Source: an uncultured Alistipes sp. (GTDB taxonomy: Bacteria; Bacteroidota; Bacteroidia; Bacteroidales; Rikenellaceae). From it: a DNA stretch of 40,913 nucleotides. The stretch is taken from assembly GCA_944321185.1 (NCBI GenBank), contig CALUKH010000018.1, positions 1 to 40,913 of the forward strand, given 5' to 3'. Below the pieces are notes generated by a model that saw only the letters and a program-made list of their open reading frames with translations, did not search any database and was not told the DNA's origin. The stretch's first letter is position 1; each line of letters starts with the position of its first letter. The translations under genes and the position numbers were made by a program. Shown in pieces: positions 16,891-26,215 of the stretch.

Positions 16891-17772
16891 ATGAAGCACG
16901 CTTACGTGTTCCCGGGCCAGGGCGCCCAGGCCGTCGGTATGGGTAAGGACCTCTACGAGAATGTCCCCGAAGCCAAAGAACTCTTCGAAAAAGCCAACGA
17001 AATACTCGGTTTCCGCATCACCGACATCATGTTCGCCGGTACGGACGAGCAGCTCAAACAGACGAAGGTCACCCAACCGGCCGTCTTCCTGCACTCGGTC
17101 ATCATGGCCAAGGCCCTCGGCGTAAAACCCGATGCCGTTGCCGGCCACTCGCTGGGTGAATTCTCGGCACTGGTCGTAGCCGGCGCCCTCTCGTTCGAGG
17201 ACGGTCTGAAGCTCGTCTCGAAACGTGCCATGGCCATGCAGGCCGCCTGCGAGGCTCAGCCCGGAACGATGGCCGCCATCCTCGGTCTGGAGGACAAGGT
17301 CGTCGAGGAGATCTGCGCATCGACCGACGGTGTGGTCGTTGCCGCCAACTACAACTGCCCGGGTCAGCTGGTGATCTCGGGTGCCGTCGAGGCGGTCGAG
17401 GCCGCCTGCGAGAAGGCCAAGGCTGCCGGTGCACGTCGTGCGCTGCGTCTGCCCGTCGGCGGAGCCTTCCACTCGCCGCTGATGGAGCCCGCCAAGCAGG
17501 AGCTCGAAAAGGCCATCCACGAGGCTCCGTTCCAGACCCCCACGTGCCCGATCTACCAGAACGTGGACGCAAAACCCTACACGGATCCCGCCGCCATCAA
17601 GGCCAATCTGATCGCTCAGCTGACGGCTCCCGTGCGCTGGACCTACATCGTCAAGAACATGCTGGCCGACGGCGTGACGGAGTTCACCGAGCTCGGTCCC
17701 GGCACCGTTCTCCAGGGTCTGATCCGCAAGGTCGACGCAAACGCCAACGTCGAGTCGAAATCGAAGTTGTAA
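16891..17772 (+). CDS. fabD: Malonyl-CoA:ACP transacylase FabD
   Basis: This 293-residue cytoplasmic enzyme loads malonate from CoA onto acyl carrier protein for fatty acid synthesis. The nucleophile elbow GHSLGE places Ser87, the partner histidine is His194 in GGAFHSPLM, and the N-terminal oxyanion motif is FPGQGAQAVGMG. Spacing between Ser and His (107) is close to the E. coli protein (109). It stands alone on the plus strand with its own promoter and terminator, so it is a core gene placed between the two PULs rather than part of either. No other fab gene is present in the window. Confidence 0.97.
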   Translation: MKHAYVFPGQGAQAVGMGKDLYENVPEAKELFEKANEILGFRITDIMFAGTDEQLKQTKVTQPAVFLHSVIMAKALGVKPDAVAGHSLGEFSALVVAGALSFEDGLKLVSKRAMAMQAACEAQPGTMAAILGLEDKVVEEICASTDGVVVAANYNCPGQLVISGAVEAVEAACEKAKAAGARRALRLPVGGAFHSPLMEPAKQELEKAIHEAPFQTPTCPIYQNVDAKPYTDPAAIKANLIAQLTAPVRWTYIVKNMLADGVTEFTELGPGTVLQGLIRKVDANANVESKSKL

Positions 17773-17791
17773 ACGCGCATTCACCCGAACA

Positions 17792-17825
17792 AAAAAGGGC
17801 TGCCACAATGTGGCAGCCCTTTTTC
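17792..17825 (+). terminator. Strong bidirectional terminator between fabD and araB
   Basis: GGGCTGCCACA pairs with TGTGGCAGCCC almost without a loop, flanked by an A run on one side and TTTTTCTT on the other, so the hairpin has a T run on both strands. It can end fabD (plus) and the long minus-strand gene train that finishes at 17870. Confidence 0.93.
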
Positions 17826-17869
17826 TTATGACCAACCGGCCAGCGCTCTTCGAACGCGGCAGAGACGGT

Positions 17870-19468
17870 TCAACGCTTGCAGCGGACGGCCTCCTGCTCG
17901 ATCGGGAGCGCCGCCTGGTAGTTGGCCACGTAGGCTTCGAATCCGGCGATCTCCTCGGGCGTCGGTACGATCTGCGAACCGACGTTCCCGGCAAAGACCC
18001 GCTCGTCGAGGTAATCGGCCAGGCTTTGACCCTCGCTTCGCCTGACGAGGTAGCCGGCCAGCAGAGCAATGCCCCAGGCGCCACCCTCACCGGCGGTCTC
18101 CATCACGGAGATGGGCGAAGCGAGGGCTGCCGCAAGGATCCGCTGTCCCACGCCCGGCGTGCGGAACAGCCCGCCGTGTGCGGTGATACGGTCGACACGA
18201 ACCTGCTCGTTGCGGAAGAGAATGTCGTTGCCGATCTTCAGCACCCCGACCGCGGCACACAGTTGCGCCCGCATGAAGTTGGCCAGATTGAAGCGGTCGC
18301 CGGCCGAACGCACGAAGAGCGGACGCCCCTCGGCAAAGCCCGTTACGGGTTCACCCGACAGGTAATTGCAGGCCACCAACCCTCCGCAGTCGGCATCGCC
18401 CGCAAGCGCATGTCGGTAGAGCTGCCCGTAGATCGCGTCCATGTCCACGGGCAGCCCCAGCAGCTCGTGATACTCACGGAAGAGGTCGACCCAGGCATTG
18501 AGGTCGGAGGTGCAGTTGTTGCAGTGAACCATGGCCACGGGACTTCCATCGGGCGTGGTGACCAGATCGATCGCCTCGTAGGGCCGCGACAGGGGTCGTT
18601 CGAGGACGATCATCGAGAATGACGAGGTTCCGGCCGAGACATTGCCCGTCCGCGGGCGCACGGCATTGGTCGCCACCATGCCCGTCCCGGCATCACCCTC
18701 GGGCGGACAGAAGGGAATGCCGGCCGCGAGATGTCCCGACGGATCGAGGCGAAGGGCCCCCTCGGGGGTGAGTTCACCGGCCGGTTCGCCGGCCGACAGC
18801 ACCTCGGGCAGCAGATCTCGCAGATGCCAGGGATAGCCGCAGGGAGCCACCAGCCGATCGAAATGCTCGATCATCGAGGCCGAATAGGACTTCGCCGCCT
18901 CGTCGACGGGCAGCATGCCCGAGGCATCGCCGATCCCGAGAACCCGGCGTCCGGTGAGTTGCCAGTGGACGTATCCGGCCAGCGTGGTGAGGAAGTCGAT
19001 CCGGGCGACGTGTTCCTCCCGGTCGAGAATCGCCTGGTAGAGGTGGGCAATGCTCCACCGAAGCGGGATGTTGTAGGCAAAAAGCTGCGACAGCACGGCC
19101 GCCGAACGCCCGGTGTTGGTGTTGCGCCACGTGCGGAACGGAACAAGAAGTTCGCCCCGTCGGTCGAAGGCCATATAGCCGTGCATCATGGCGCTGATGC
19201 CGATGGCTGCCAGGTGCTCGATCTCCGTACCGTATTGCGTCAGCACGTTGGACCGCAGGTCGGCGTAACAGGCCTGCAGCCCTCTCCAAATATCGTCGAG
19301 GCTGTAGGTCCAGAGCCCGTCGACGAGCCGGTTCTCCCACGTGTGGCTCCCCTGCGCCAGCGGGCGGTTCCGCTCGTCGACCAGCACGGCCTTGATCCGC
19401 GTCGAGCCCAGTTCGATACCCAGGACGGCCCGTCCGGCCTCGAGGGTCGATTTTGCATCCGTATTCAT
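17870..19468 (-). CDS. araB: L-ribulokinase-like FGGY carbohydrate kinase
   Basis: This 532-residue FGGY kinase starts with the phosphate-1 signature [17 protein letters not shown] (16-32) and later has [13 protein letters not shown] and [13 protein letters not shown] in the ATP-binding half. The segment [14 protein letters not shown] holds the usual substrate region. It lies 101 bases after araA and in the araD-araA-araB order, so it most likely phosphorylates L-ribulose to L-ribulose 5-phosphate. Similar Bacteroides proteins are often named xylulokinase, and D-xylulose kinase activity is the main alternative. It is the last gene of the minus-strand train, ending 45 bases from a bidirectional terminator. 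Confidence 0.85.
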   Translation of the reverse strand: MNTDAKSTLEAGRAVLGIELGSTRIKAVLVDERNRPLAQGSHTWENRLVDGLWTYSLDDIWRGLQACYADLRSNVLTQYGTEIEHLAAIGISAMMHGYMAFDRRGELLVPFRTWRNTNTGRSAAVLSQLFAYNIPLRWSIAHLYQAILDREEHVARIDFLTTLAGYVHWQLTGRRVLGIGDASGMLPVDEAAKSYSASMIEHFDRLVAPCGYPWHLRDLLPEVLSAGEPAGELTPEGALRLDPSGHLAAGIPFCPPEGDAGTGMVATNAVRPRTGNVSAGTSSFSMIVLERPLSRPYEAIDLVTTPDGSPVAMVHCNNCTSDLNAWVDLFREYHELLGLPVDMDAIYGQLYRHALAGDADCGGLVACNYLSGEPVTGFAEGRPLFVRSAGDRFNLANFMRAQLCAAVGVLKIGNDILFRNEQVRVDRITAHGGLFRTPGVGQRILAAALASPISVMETAGEGGAWGIALLAGYLVRRSEGQSLADYLDERVFAGNVGSQIVPTPEEIAGFEAYVANYQAALPIEQEAVRCKR

Positions 19469-19569
19469 CGGTTCCGATTGTTGAAAGTTTTTGAAAAAAG
19501 GGGCCGGGAGGCTCCTCCGGAGTCATTCCCGCGGGGAGCTTCCCGATCCCGATCCGGATTGGGCCCGAA

Positions 19570-21096
19570 TCAGCAGAGGGCCTTGTTGAGCAGGTAGTAG
19601 ACCTCGTTCATGCGGAGCTCCTTGCGGAACGCCTCGAGGGTCGTACCGCGATGGATGTGCAGCATCTCGATGCCGGCAATCTCGGCGTAATCCTCCCAGT
19701 ATTCGGCCGTCAGGTCGTAGGAGAAGCACGAGTGGTGGGTTCCGCCGGCCAGGATCCAGGCTCCGGCACCCACCTCGAAGTCGGGCATCGGCTTCCAGAG
19801 GGCCGAAGCCACCGGCAGTTTGGGCAGCGGCTTGGGCTCGATGCACTCCACATCGTTGACAATCAAGCGGAAGCGATTACCCAGATCGACCACCGTTGCC
19901 GTGCAGCCCGGCCCGGTCTTCGAGGTGAAGACCAGACGCGCCGTCAGGCTCTTGCGGATGCCGATGCCGAGGAAGTGAACCTCCAGACGCGGTTTGCGGG
20001 CCGCAATGAGCGGGCATACCTCCAACATGTGGGCCTGCAGAATCGCACTCTCACGTCCGTTGAAATGGAGCGTATAGTCCTCCAGGAAGGAGCAGCCCGA
20101 AGGCAGTCCCTGGCTCATGACCCACACCGTACGGAAAAGTGCCGCCGATTTCCAGTCACCCTCGGCGCCGAAGCCGTATCCCTCGGCCATCAGGCGCTGC
20201 GAGGCCAGCCCCGGAATCTGGTCGAAATGGCTGCCGTCGGTCTGTCCCAGATCGTCGAAGTTCGTGGTGAAGCCCTTGGCCCCCTTCGCCTGCAGGATGG
20301 CCCTCAGAGCCAGCTCGGCCCGGGCCGAATTCCACACCTTGCGGAAAGCCTCCGTCGAACGGTCCTCGAGTGACGGATCATGGTCATACTCGCGGAAATA
20401 GGTCTGCACGAGCGCCTCCGTATCGGCATCCGTCACCCGGGCATGGTACTCCATCAGCTCGCTCACCGGGCAGTAGTCGACGTGGTAACCCATGCGTTGT
20501 TCGGCCTCGACCTTGTCGCCGTCGGTCACGGCCACGTTGTTCATCTGGTCGCCGAAGCGCAGAATCAGCATCTGCTGTGCATCGGCCCAGGCGGCGCAGA
20601 CCCGCATCCAGACGGCAATGTGGCGCTGCGTCGATTCGTCCTGCCAGTAGCCGACGACCACCTTGCGGCGGATGCGCATCCGCGAGCAGATATGTCCGAA
20701 TTCACGGTCGCCGTGGGCCGACTGGTTCAGATTCATGAAATCCATGTCCATGGTCTCCCACGGAATCTCGCGGTTGAACTGCGTATGGAGATGGAGCAGC
20801 GGCTTGCGGAGTTGCTGCAGACCGTGGATCCACATCTTGGCCGGCGAGAAGGTGTGCATCCAGGTGATCACGCCGATGCAGCGCTCGTCGTTGTTGGCGG
20901 CCTTGAAGACCGCCTCGACCTCCTTCGAGGAGTTGGCCGTACCCTTGTAGGCCACCTTGACCGGCAGCCGGCCCGAGGCGTTGAGCCCCTCGACCATGCG
21001 GGTCGAATGTTCGTCGACGGTCTTGACGGCATCGCCGCCGTAGAGAAGCTGGGCGCCCGTCACAAACCAGACTTCATATTGTTCGAACAGGTTCAT
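19570..21096 (-). CDS. araA: L-arabinose isomerase
   Basis: This 508-residue cytoplasmic enzyme converts L-arabinose to L-ribulose. The metal and catalytic residues of E. coli AraA have clear equivalents: Glu305 in MAEGYGFGAEGDWK, Glu339 in CSFLEDYTLHF, His356 in LQAHMLEVCP and the His pair in GGTHHSCFSYD (454-455). The N-terminus EVWFVTGAQLLYG is typical. Length matches the family (about 500). It follows araD by 72 bases and precedes the kinase by 101. The gaps are longer than elsewhere in the train and contain small GC-rich hairpins, for example in 19500-19560, which might adjust expression. Confidence 0.97.
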   Translation of the reverse strand: MNLFEQYEVWFVTGAQLLYGGDAVKTVDEHSTRMVEGLNASGRLPVKVAYKGTANSSKEVEAVFKAANNDERCIGVITWMHTFSPAKMWIHGLQQLRKPLLHLHTQFNREIPWETMDMDFMNLNQSAHGDREFGHICSRMRIRRKVVVGYWQDESTQRHIAVWMRVCAAWADAQQMLILRFGDQMNNVAVTDGDKVEAEQRMGYHVDYCPVSELMEYHARVTDADTEALVQTYFREYDHDPSLEDRSTEAFRKVWNSARAELALRAILQAKGAKGFTTNFDDLGQTDGSHFDQIPGLASQRLMAEGYGFGAEGDWKSAALFRTVWVMSQGLPSGCSFLEDYTLHFNGRESAILQAHMLEVCPLIAARKPRLEVHFLGIGIRKSLTARLVFTSKTGPGCTATVVDLGNRFRLIVNDVECIEPKPLPKLPVASALWKPMPDFEVGAGAWILAGGTHHSCFSYDLTAEYWEDYAEIAGIEMLHIHRGTTLEAFRKELRMNEVYYLLNKALC

Positions 21097-21168
21097 AAGA
21101 TGATGAGTTTTAGGTTTACGGTTCGTTTTCGGATCGATTCGACCGTCACGCCGGGCGGTCCGGGCCGA

Positions 21169-21873
21169 TCAACCCTTGCGGGGTCCGCGCTGCCCGTAAT
21201 AGGCTCCGGGACCGTGTTTGCGGCTGAAGTGCTTCTCGACGAGTAGCGGATTCATCGTCGCCGCGGGGTTGATGCACAACGTCACGAAGGCCATCTGCGC
21301 ACACTGCTCCAGCACCTTGGCATGGTAGACCGCCTGGGCCGGATCGGCGCCCCAGCTGAAGGGGCCGTGGTTGCGGACCAGCACGGCAGGCGTATGGTCC
21401 GGGTCGATTCGATCGAAGCACCGGACGATGGTCTGTCCGGTTTTCCGTTCATAATCGCCCTCGACCTCCTCGCGCGTCATGGCCTCGGTGCAGGGGACCG
21501 CCTCGTGGAAGTAGTCGGCATGGGTGGTGCCGAGGTTCGGAAGGGCTCGCCCGGCCTGGGCCCACGCCGTGGCGTAGGTCGAATGGGTATGGACGACGCC
21601 TCCGATGTGCGGAAAGGCGCGGTAAAGAACCAGATGGGTCGGTGTGTCGGACGAGGGGTTGAGTTCCCCCTCCACGACCCGGCCGCTCTGAAGATCGACG
21701 ACCACCATGTCCGCGGGTTTCATCACCTCGTAATCCACCCCGCTGGGTTTGATGACGACCAGCCCCCGCTCGCGGTCGATACCCGAGACATTGCCCCAGG
21801 TGAAGAGGACCAGCTGCTGTCGGACCAGTTCGAGATTGGCCCGGAAGACCTTCTCTTTCAATGCTTCCAACAT
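21169..21873 (-). CDS. araD: L-ribulose-5-phosphate 4-epimerase
   Basis: The 234-residue protein is close in length to E. coli AraD (231) and its key residues fall at matching positions: Asp76, the zinc ligands His95 and His97 in VVHTHSTY, a third His at 169 in VRNHGPF, and the catalytic Asp120 in THADYF. It converts L-ribulose 5-phosphate to D-xylulose 5-phosphate, feeding the pentose phosphate pathway. The open frame extends upstream, but that part is low-complexity and unlike the family, so the ATG at 21873 ([10 protein letters not shown]) is the start. It is the first of three arabinose genes and is separated from the GH2 gene by a 303-base gap. Confidence 0.96.
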   Translation of the reverse strand: MLEALKEKVFRANLELVRQQLVLFTWGNVSGIDRERGLVVIKPSGVDYEVMKPADMVVVDLQSGRVVEGELNPSSDTPTHLVLYRAFPHIGGVVHTHSTYATAWAQAGRALPNLGTTHADYFHEAVPCTEAMTREEVEGDYERKTGQTIVRCFDRIDPDHTPAVLVRNHGPFSWGADPAQAVYHAKVLEQCAQMAFVTLCINPAATMNPLLVEKHFSRKHGPGAYYGQRGPRKG

Positions 21874-22176
21874 GTGTTTCGAGAATTTTTTACGGCTTTC
21901 ACGTGCTCCGGACCGGAACCGGACGGGCACGACAAATCCCGGTTCGAGACCGGGAGGCCGTCCGACAGGGGACGGACACTCCGGATTTCGAACAACGGGG
22001 AGAGAATCAGGGAAAGATCCCGGACGGAGGACCGGAGAATGGGACCGGCCCCGCGTCACGGCAAGAGAGGCTCCACCGGCCGGCAGCGACGAACCCTTCA
22101 GGAGATCGGTTCGTCCCGGGCCGGCGGAGGAACGGGAGAGAACGTGAAACAGATCGGTTTGCAGACCGTCGGACGA
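21874..22176 (-). other. 303-base intergenic region between GH2 and araD, no gene
   Basis: The largest gap inside the minus-strand gene train. It is very GC-rich and contains an 8-bp dyad (GACGAACC 22088-22095 with GGTTCGTC 22108-22115) about 60 bases after the GH2 stop, which could slow or end transcription but has no T run. Nearer araD lies a cloverleaf-like element (21892-21961). I see no clear TAnnTTTG box for an araD promoter. Confidence 0.5.
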
Positions 22177-24582
22177 CTACTCGACCGTCAGTTCGATTTC
22201 GGTGCCGCGCAGCAGCGGCGAGGTGAACCGCACACGGGCTACACCCGGCTGGCCGGTCGTCTGCACGTAGGCCAGCAGCCGGCCGTGGTAGGCGCGCTGG
22301 CGATTGTCCGTATAGTCGCTCATGTCGGCATTGTTCGACCCTTCGAGGCCCAGCAGACGCACCGGACCCTCGACCGTACAGGTGATGTCGTTGTCGCCCA
22401 GCTTGACCACCGTACCGTTTTCATCGACCACCTCGACGGTCAGATGGGCCGTAGCGCGATCCGAAGCGAGTTGCGTGCGGTCGGCACTCACCCGCAGGGC
22501 GTAGGGACGTCCCGACGAGCGGATCGCATACGAGGACAACACCTTGCCGTCGGCATCGCACCCCTCGGCGCGCAGTTCACCCGCCGCATAGGGGATGTCC
22601 CAATGGATGATGCCCGTCTTGGGGTCGTAGGGTTTCATCGCACCGACCTGCTTGCCGTCGAGCAGCAACCGGGCCTGCGGTGCATTCGTGTAGCAGACCA
22701 CACGGATCGAATCTCCCTCATCGTAGTTCCAGATGTCCCAGGCATCAACCGACAGGTAATCGGCCTTGGGATAGGTGCCCACGTAGGTCACCGGTTCCGA
22801 GCTCCAGAGCGTGGCGCGGAACCATCCCCGCGGCTTGCGGAAACTGCCGAAGTCGAGCAGTCCCGTATAGAAACCGCGTGCAGGCCAGGCCCCCGATTCG
22901 CCGAGGTAGTCCGTACCGGTCCAGATAAACTGTCCGAAGATGAACTCCTTGTCGCGCACGGCATACCAGGCATCGATGTCGGGGCGGTTTTCGCTGCCGT
23001 AGATGATCCGGTCGGGATAGGTGGCGTGGTCCATGTCGTAACGGTCCTCCGTGTAGTTGTAGCCCACCACGTCGACCGCCTCGGGATACTCCGTCTCGTT
23101 GGACATCACCACGCCGGCCAGCGCCCCCGTCACCGGGCGCGAACGGTCCACCGCACGCACACACGCTGCCAGGCGTTTGGCAATCTTGCCGATCCGCTCG
23201 GCGTTCGGCGCCTTGGGATCGTAGCCCCCGAACATCGGCTGCGAAATCGTCGAGCCGTCGAGAATCGGGTGCGAATAGGGGTCGTTCGGGTAGTCGACCT
23301 CGTTGCCGATCGACCAGAGGAAGATCGACGGATGGTTGCGGTCGCGGCGCACCATGTCGGTCACGTCCCGTTCGATCCACTCCTCGAAGAAGTCATACGA
23401 GCCGTCGAAACCCGGGGTGCCGATGTTCCACCCCTCAATCCACTTGCGTTTGGGGAACTCCCACTCGTCCGAAGCCTCGTCCATGACCAGCAGCCCCAGT
23501 TCGTCGCAGAGGTCGTAGACCACCGGAGCCTGCGGGTTGTGGCTCATGCGGATGGCGTTGACACCGATCTGCTTGAGGTTGACCAGCCGGCGCCGCCAGA
23601 CCTCCTCGGGCACAACGGCGCCCAGCACGCCCGCATCGTGATGCAGGCAGACGCCCTTGACCTTCATCCAGCGGCCGTTGAGCGCAAAGCCCTTGTTGGC
23701 ATCGAACTCCAGCGTGCGGAATCCGGCCCGGATCGAACAGCCGTCGACCGGTTTGCCGTTGCGCAGCAGGACGGTCTTCAGCGTATAGAGGTTCGGGCTT
23801 TCGACGTCCCAGCGCCGGGGATCGGCCACCCGCAGCGTCAGCGACTGCTGCGTCACGCCGCGACTGCCGTCCGCAATGCGGATGCGTTTCGAGGCGACAC
23901 GCCGGCCGGCCGTATCGTAGAGTTCGGCCGTCGCCTCGAGGCGGTCGCTTGTCGCCTCGTGCTTCTCGACGGCGATGTCGACGGTCACCGTGGCACGGCG
24001 GTCGGTCAGCTCCTCGACCCGGTAGGCCACACCCCACTGGGCCAGGTGCACGTCGGGGGCCGAAACCAGCCACACGTCGCGGTAGATGCCCGATCCGGTG
24101 TACCACCGCGAATCGGCATACCGGCTGTGGTCCACACGCACGGCCAGCACGTTGTCACCCTCCTTCAGATAGGGGGTCATGTCGTAGAGGAACGAAATAT
24201 AACCGTTCGGACGCCGACCGAGCAGGTGTCCGTTCAGATAGACCTCGCTGCGGTTGTAGATGCCCTCGAAATAGATGTAGTGCCGATCGGCGCGGTCGTC
24301 GATCGAGAAGTGCTTGCGGTACCAGGCGATACCACCCGGCAGATAGCCCGTGCAGCTGGCCAGCGACGGCGACAGCTGCGCCTCGATCGACCAGTCGTGA
24401 GGCAGTTGCAGGCGGCGCCAGCGGCTGTCGTCGAACGCCGGCGCCAGGGCCGTCGAGTCATCGCCCAGACGGAAGAGCCAGTCGTCGTTGAAACGCTCGG
24501 CCCGCCCGAAGGAGACCTGCGCGCAACACGTCCCGGCCACCAACGTCATCAGCAGTCCGAATATCCATGTGAGTCTTTTCAT
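22177..24582 (-). CDS. GH2 glycosidase, probable beta-galactosidase
   Basis: This 801-residue exported protein has a signal peptide (about 1-21) then the GH2 layout: sugar-binding domain (about 25-185), immunoglobulin-like domain (about 190-295), a TIM barrel (about 298-600), and C-terminal sandwich domains of the DUF4982 and GH2 C-terminal kind. The acid/base is Glu428 in LWSIGNEVDYP; the nucleophile is probably Glu531 in IYGSEN. LHHDAGVLGAVV and MSHNPQAP in the barrel are typical of Bacteroidota beta-galactosidases. In this locus it could remove beta-galactose from arabinogalactan side chains, although beta-glucuronidase or another exo-beta activity cannot be ruled out. It is 30 bases downstream of the GH51 gene. 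Confidence 0.9.
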   Translation of the reverse strand: MKRLTWIFGLLMTLVAGTCCAQVSFGRAERFNDDWLFRLGDDSTALAPAFDDSRWRRLQLPHDWSIEAQLSPSLASCTGYLPGGIAWYRKHFSIDDRADRHYIYFEGIYNRSEVYLNGHLLGRRPNGYISFLYDMTPYLKEGDNVLAVRVDHSRYADSRWYTGSGIYRDVWLVSAPDVHLAQWGVAYRVEELTDRRATVTVDIAVEKHEATSDRLEATAELYDTAGRRVASKRIRIADGSRGVTQQSLTLRVADPRRWDVESPNLYTLKTVLLRNGKPVDGCSIRAGFRTLEFDANKGFALNGRWMKVKGVCLHHDAGVLGAVVPEEVWRRRLVNLKQIGVNAIRMSHNPQAPVVYDLCDELGLLVMDEASDEWEFPKRKWIEGWNIGTPGFDGSYDFFEEWIERDVTDMVRRDRNHPSIFLWSIGNEVDYPNDPYSHPILDGSTISQPMFGGYDPKAPNAERIGKIAKRLAACVRAVDRSRPVTGALAGVVMSNETEYPEAVDVVGYNYTEDRYDMDHATYPDRIIYGSENRPDIDAWYAVRDKEFIFGQFIWTGTDYLGESGAWPARGFYTGLLDFGSFRKPRGWFRATLWSSEPVTYVGTYPKADYLSVDAWDIWNYDEGDSIRVVCYTNAPQARLLLDGKQVGAMKPYDPKTGIIHWDIPYAAGELRAEGCDADGKVLSSYAIRSSGRPYALRVSADRTQLASDRATAHLTVEVVDENGTVVKLGDNDITCTVEGPVRLLGLEGSNNADMSDYTDNRQRAYHGRLLAYVQTTGQPGVARVRFTSPLLRGTEIELTVE

Positions 24583-24612
24583 GTCGAGATACGTTTTTTG
24601 GGTTGGGCCGCC

Positions 24613-26160
24613 CTATCGGATGGTCAGCGTGACGATCGATTTGGCGGGCAGTTCCAGTTCAATGACTCCCTTCCGGAGCTTGAAATCGTCGAAAAAGCGG
24701 TTCTTCACCTTGCTCTCCTGGCCGAAATCGTTGTAGTCGGAGATCCGGTCGGCCGTGAGGATCACGCCCGAAACCTCGCGGGGTTGCAGACGGTCGGTCT
24801 CGATGCGCAAGGTCCGGTTCTGCGTCAGATCGGGGTTCACCAGCGAAAGGTGGATCTGACCCTCGGCCGAACGCGAGGCCGTGACGCTCACCTCGGGGAC
24901 CGTGCGTCCGTGGTCGACCTTGCGCACCCCGGCATCGCAGTCCGTGGGCAGGTATTCGCACCCCTGGTGCACGCGGTACATGTAGAAGAGGTGGTAGGTC
25001 GGCGTGAGGACCATCTCCTCGCCCCGCGTCAGGATCATCGCCTGCAGCACGTTGACCACCTGTGCGATGTTGGCCATCTTGACACGGTCCGTATGGCGGT
25101 GGAAGACATTGAGTGTCAGTGCGGCAACCATGGCGTCGCGCAGCGTGTTCTGCTGGAAGAGGTAACCCCGGACCGTGCCCGGCTCCTCGTCGAACCACGT
25201 TCCCCACTCGTCGACCATCAGATCGACGCGGTGATCGGGATCGTAACTGTCCATGATGGCCTTGTGGCGGCGGATCACCGGTTCGATCTCGAGGGCCTTG
25301 CCCAGCGTCGAGTAGTAGGTCTCATCGCTGAACTCCGTGGCCGAACCCTTGTTGTTCCAGTCGGCGATCGTATAGTAGTGGAGCGAGAGCCCGTGCATGC
25401 GGTTGCCGACCAGCTTCATCAGCGTCTCGGTCCAGTTGAAGTCGTAGTCCGAAGCGCCGCTGGCGATCTTGTAGAGACGGTTCTGGCCGTAGTCGCGGCA
25501 GTAGGTCGAATAGCGACGGTAGAGGTCCGAATAGTACTCGGCACGCATGTTGCCGCCGCAGCCCCAGCTTTCGTTGCCGACTCCGATGTATTTGACCTTC
25601 CAGGGCTTCTCGCGGCCGTTCTCCTTGCGGAGCTTCGCCATCGGGCCCTCCTCGGCGGTCATGTACTCGACCCATTTGGCCAGCTCCTCGGGCGTTCCCG
25701 AGCCGACGTTGCCGCTGATGTAGGGCTCGCAGCCGAGCTTCTCGCACAGATTCAGGAATTCGTGCGTACCGAACGAGTTGTCCTCGACCGTACCGCCCCA
25801 GTTGGTGTTGACCATGCGCGGGCGCTGCTCGCGCGGACCGATACCGTCCATCCAGTGGTACTCGTCGGCGAAGCAGCCGCCCGGCCAGCGCAGCACCGGA
25901 ATCTCAAGCGCCTTGAGCGCCTCGAAGACATCCGTGCGATAGCCCTCCTCGTTGGGGATCGGCGACTCGGGGCCGACCCACAATCCTCCGTAGATGCAGG
26001 TTCCCAGGTGTTCGGCGAACTGTCCGTAGATCTCCCGCGGGATGACGGGATGGTTGTCGTTGGCGTCGTGTATGCGGACGGTGACCGGCTCGGCCGCCCC
26101 GCAGAACATCACGCTGCAGGCCAGCACGGCCGCACCTGCAAATTTCAAGGTTCCCTTCAT
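24613..26160 (-). CDS. GH51 alpha-L-arabinofuranosidase
   Basis: The 515-residue protein has a short signal sequence (about 1-22, ending CGAAE) and a GH51 barrel followed by a C-terminal beta-sandwich. The acid/base is Glu197 in [11 protein letters not shown] and the nucleophile is Glu318 in [17 protein letters not shown] and [14 protein letters not shown] are family signatures. It releases terminal L-arabinofuranose, which araA, araB and araD in the same gene train can then catabolise. The signal indicates periplasmic action after SusCD import. The length and motif pattern fit the family closely. Confidence 0.96.
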   Translation of the reverse strand: MKGTLKFAGAAVLACSVMFCGAAEPVTVRIHDANDNHPVIPREIYGQFAEHLGTCIYGGLWVGPESPIPNEEGYRTDVFEALKALEIPVLRWPGGCFADEYHWMDGIGPREQRPRMVNTNWGGTVEDNSFGTHEFLNLCEKLGCEPYISGNVGSGTPEELAKWVEYMTAEEGPMAKLRKENGREKPWKVKYIGVGNESWGCGGNMRAEYYSDLYRRYSTYCRDYGQNRLYKIASGASDYDFNWTETLMKLVGNRMHGLSLHYYTIADWNNKGSATEFSDETYYSTLGKALEIEPVIRRHKAIMDSYDPDHRVDLMVDEWGTWFDEEPGTVRGYLFQQNTLRDAMVAALTLNVFHRHTDRVKMANIAQVVNVLQAMILTRGEEMVLTPTYHLFYMYRVHQGCEYLPTDCDAGVRKVDHGRTVPEVSVTASRSAEGQIHLSLVNPDLTQNRTLRIETDRLQPREVSGVILTADRISDYNDFGQESKVKNRFFDDFKLRKGVIELELPAKSIVTLTIR

Positions 26161-26215
26161 AATTGTTTGCCTGTCGTTTTTGATTGTTGTTGCTGTGTCA
26201 CGTAGCCGCGCGGGG

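Noticed and set aside
21892-21961. A functional tRNA gene
   Set aside because: The acceptor and T arm pair well, but there is no D arm with conserved GG, no T at position 33 and the variable part is too long. Reported instead as a cloverleaf-like element.
21874-22059. N-terminal extension of araD upstream of 21873
   Set aside because: The extra residues are Pro/Arg-rich and unlike the AraD family, while the ATG at 21873 gives the family length and residue numbering.
21322-26205. A 1627-codon open frame on the plus strand across araD, GH2 and GH51
   Set aside because: It lies antisense to three genes with clear catalytic motifs. GC-rich codon use in those genes keeps stops out of the opposite strand; the translation is low-complexity and His/Val/Arg-rich with no domain.
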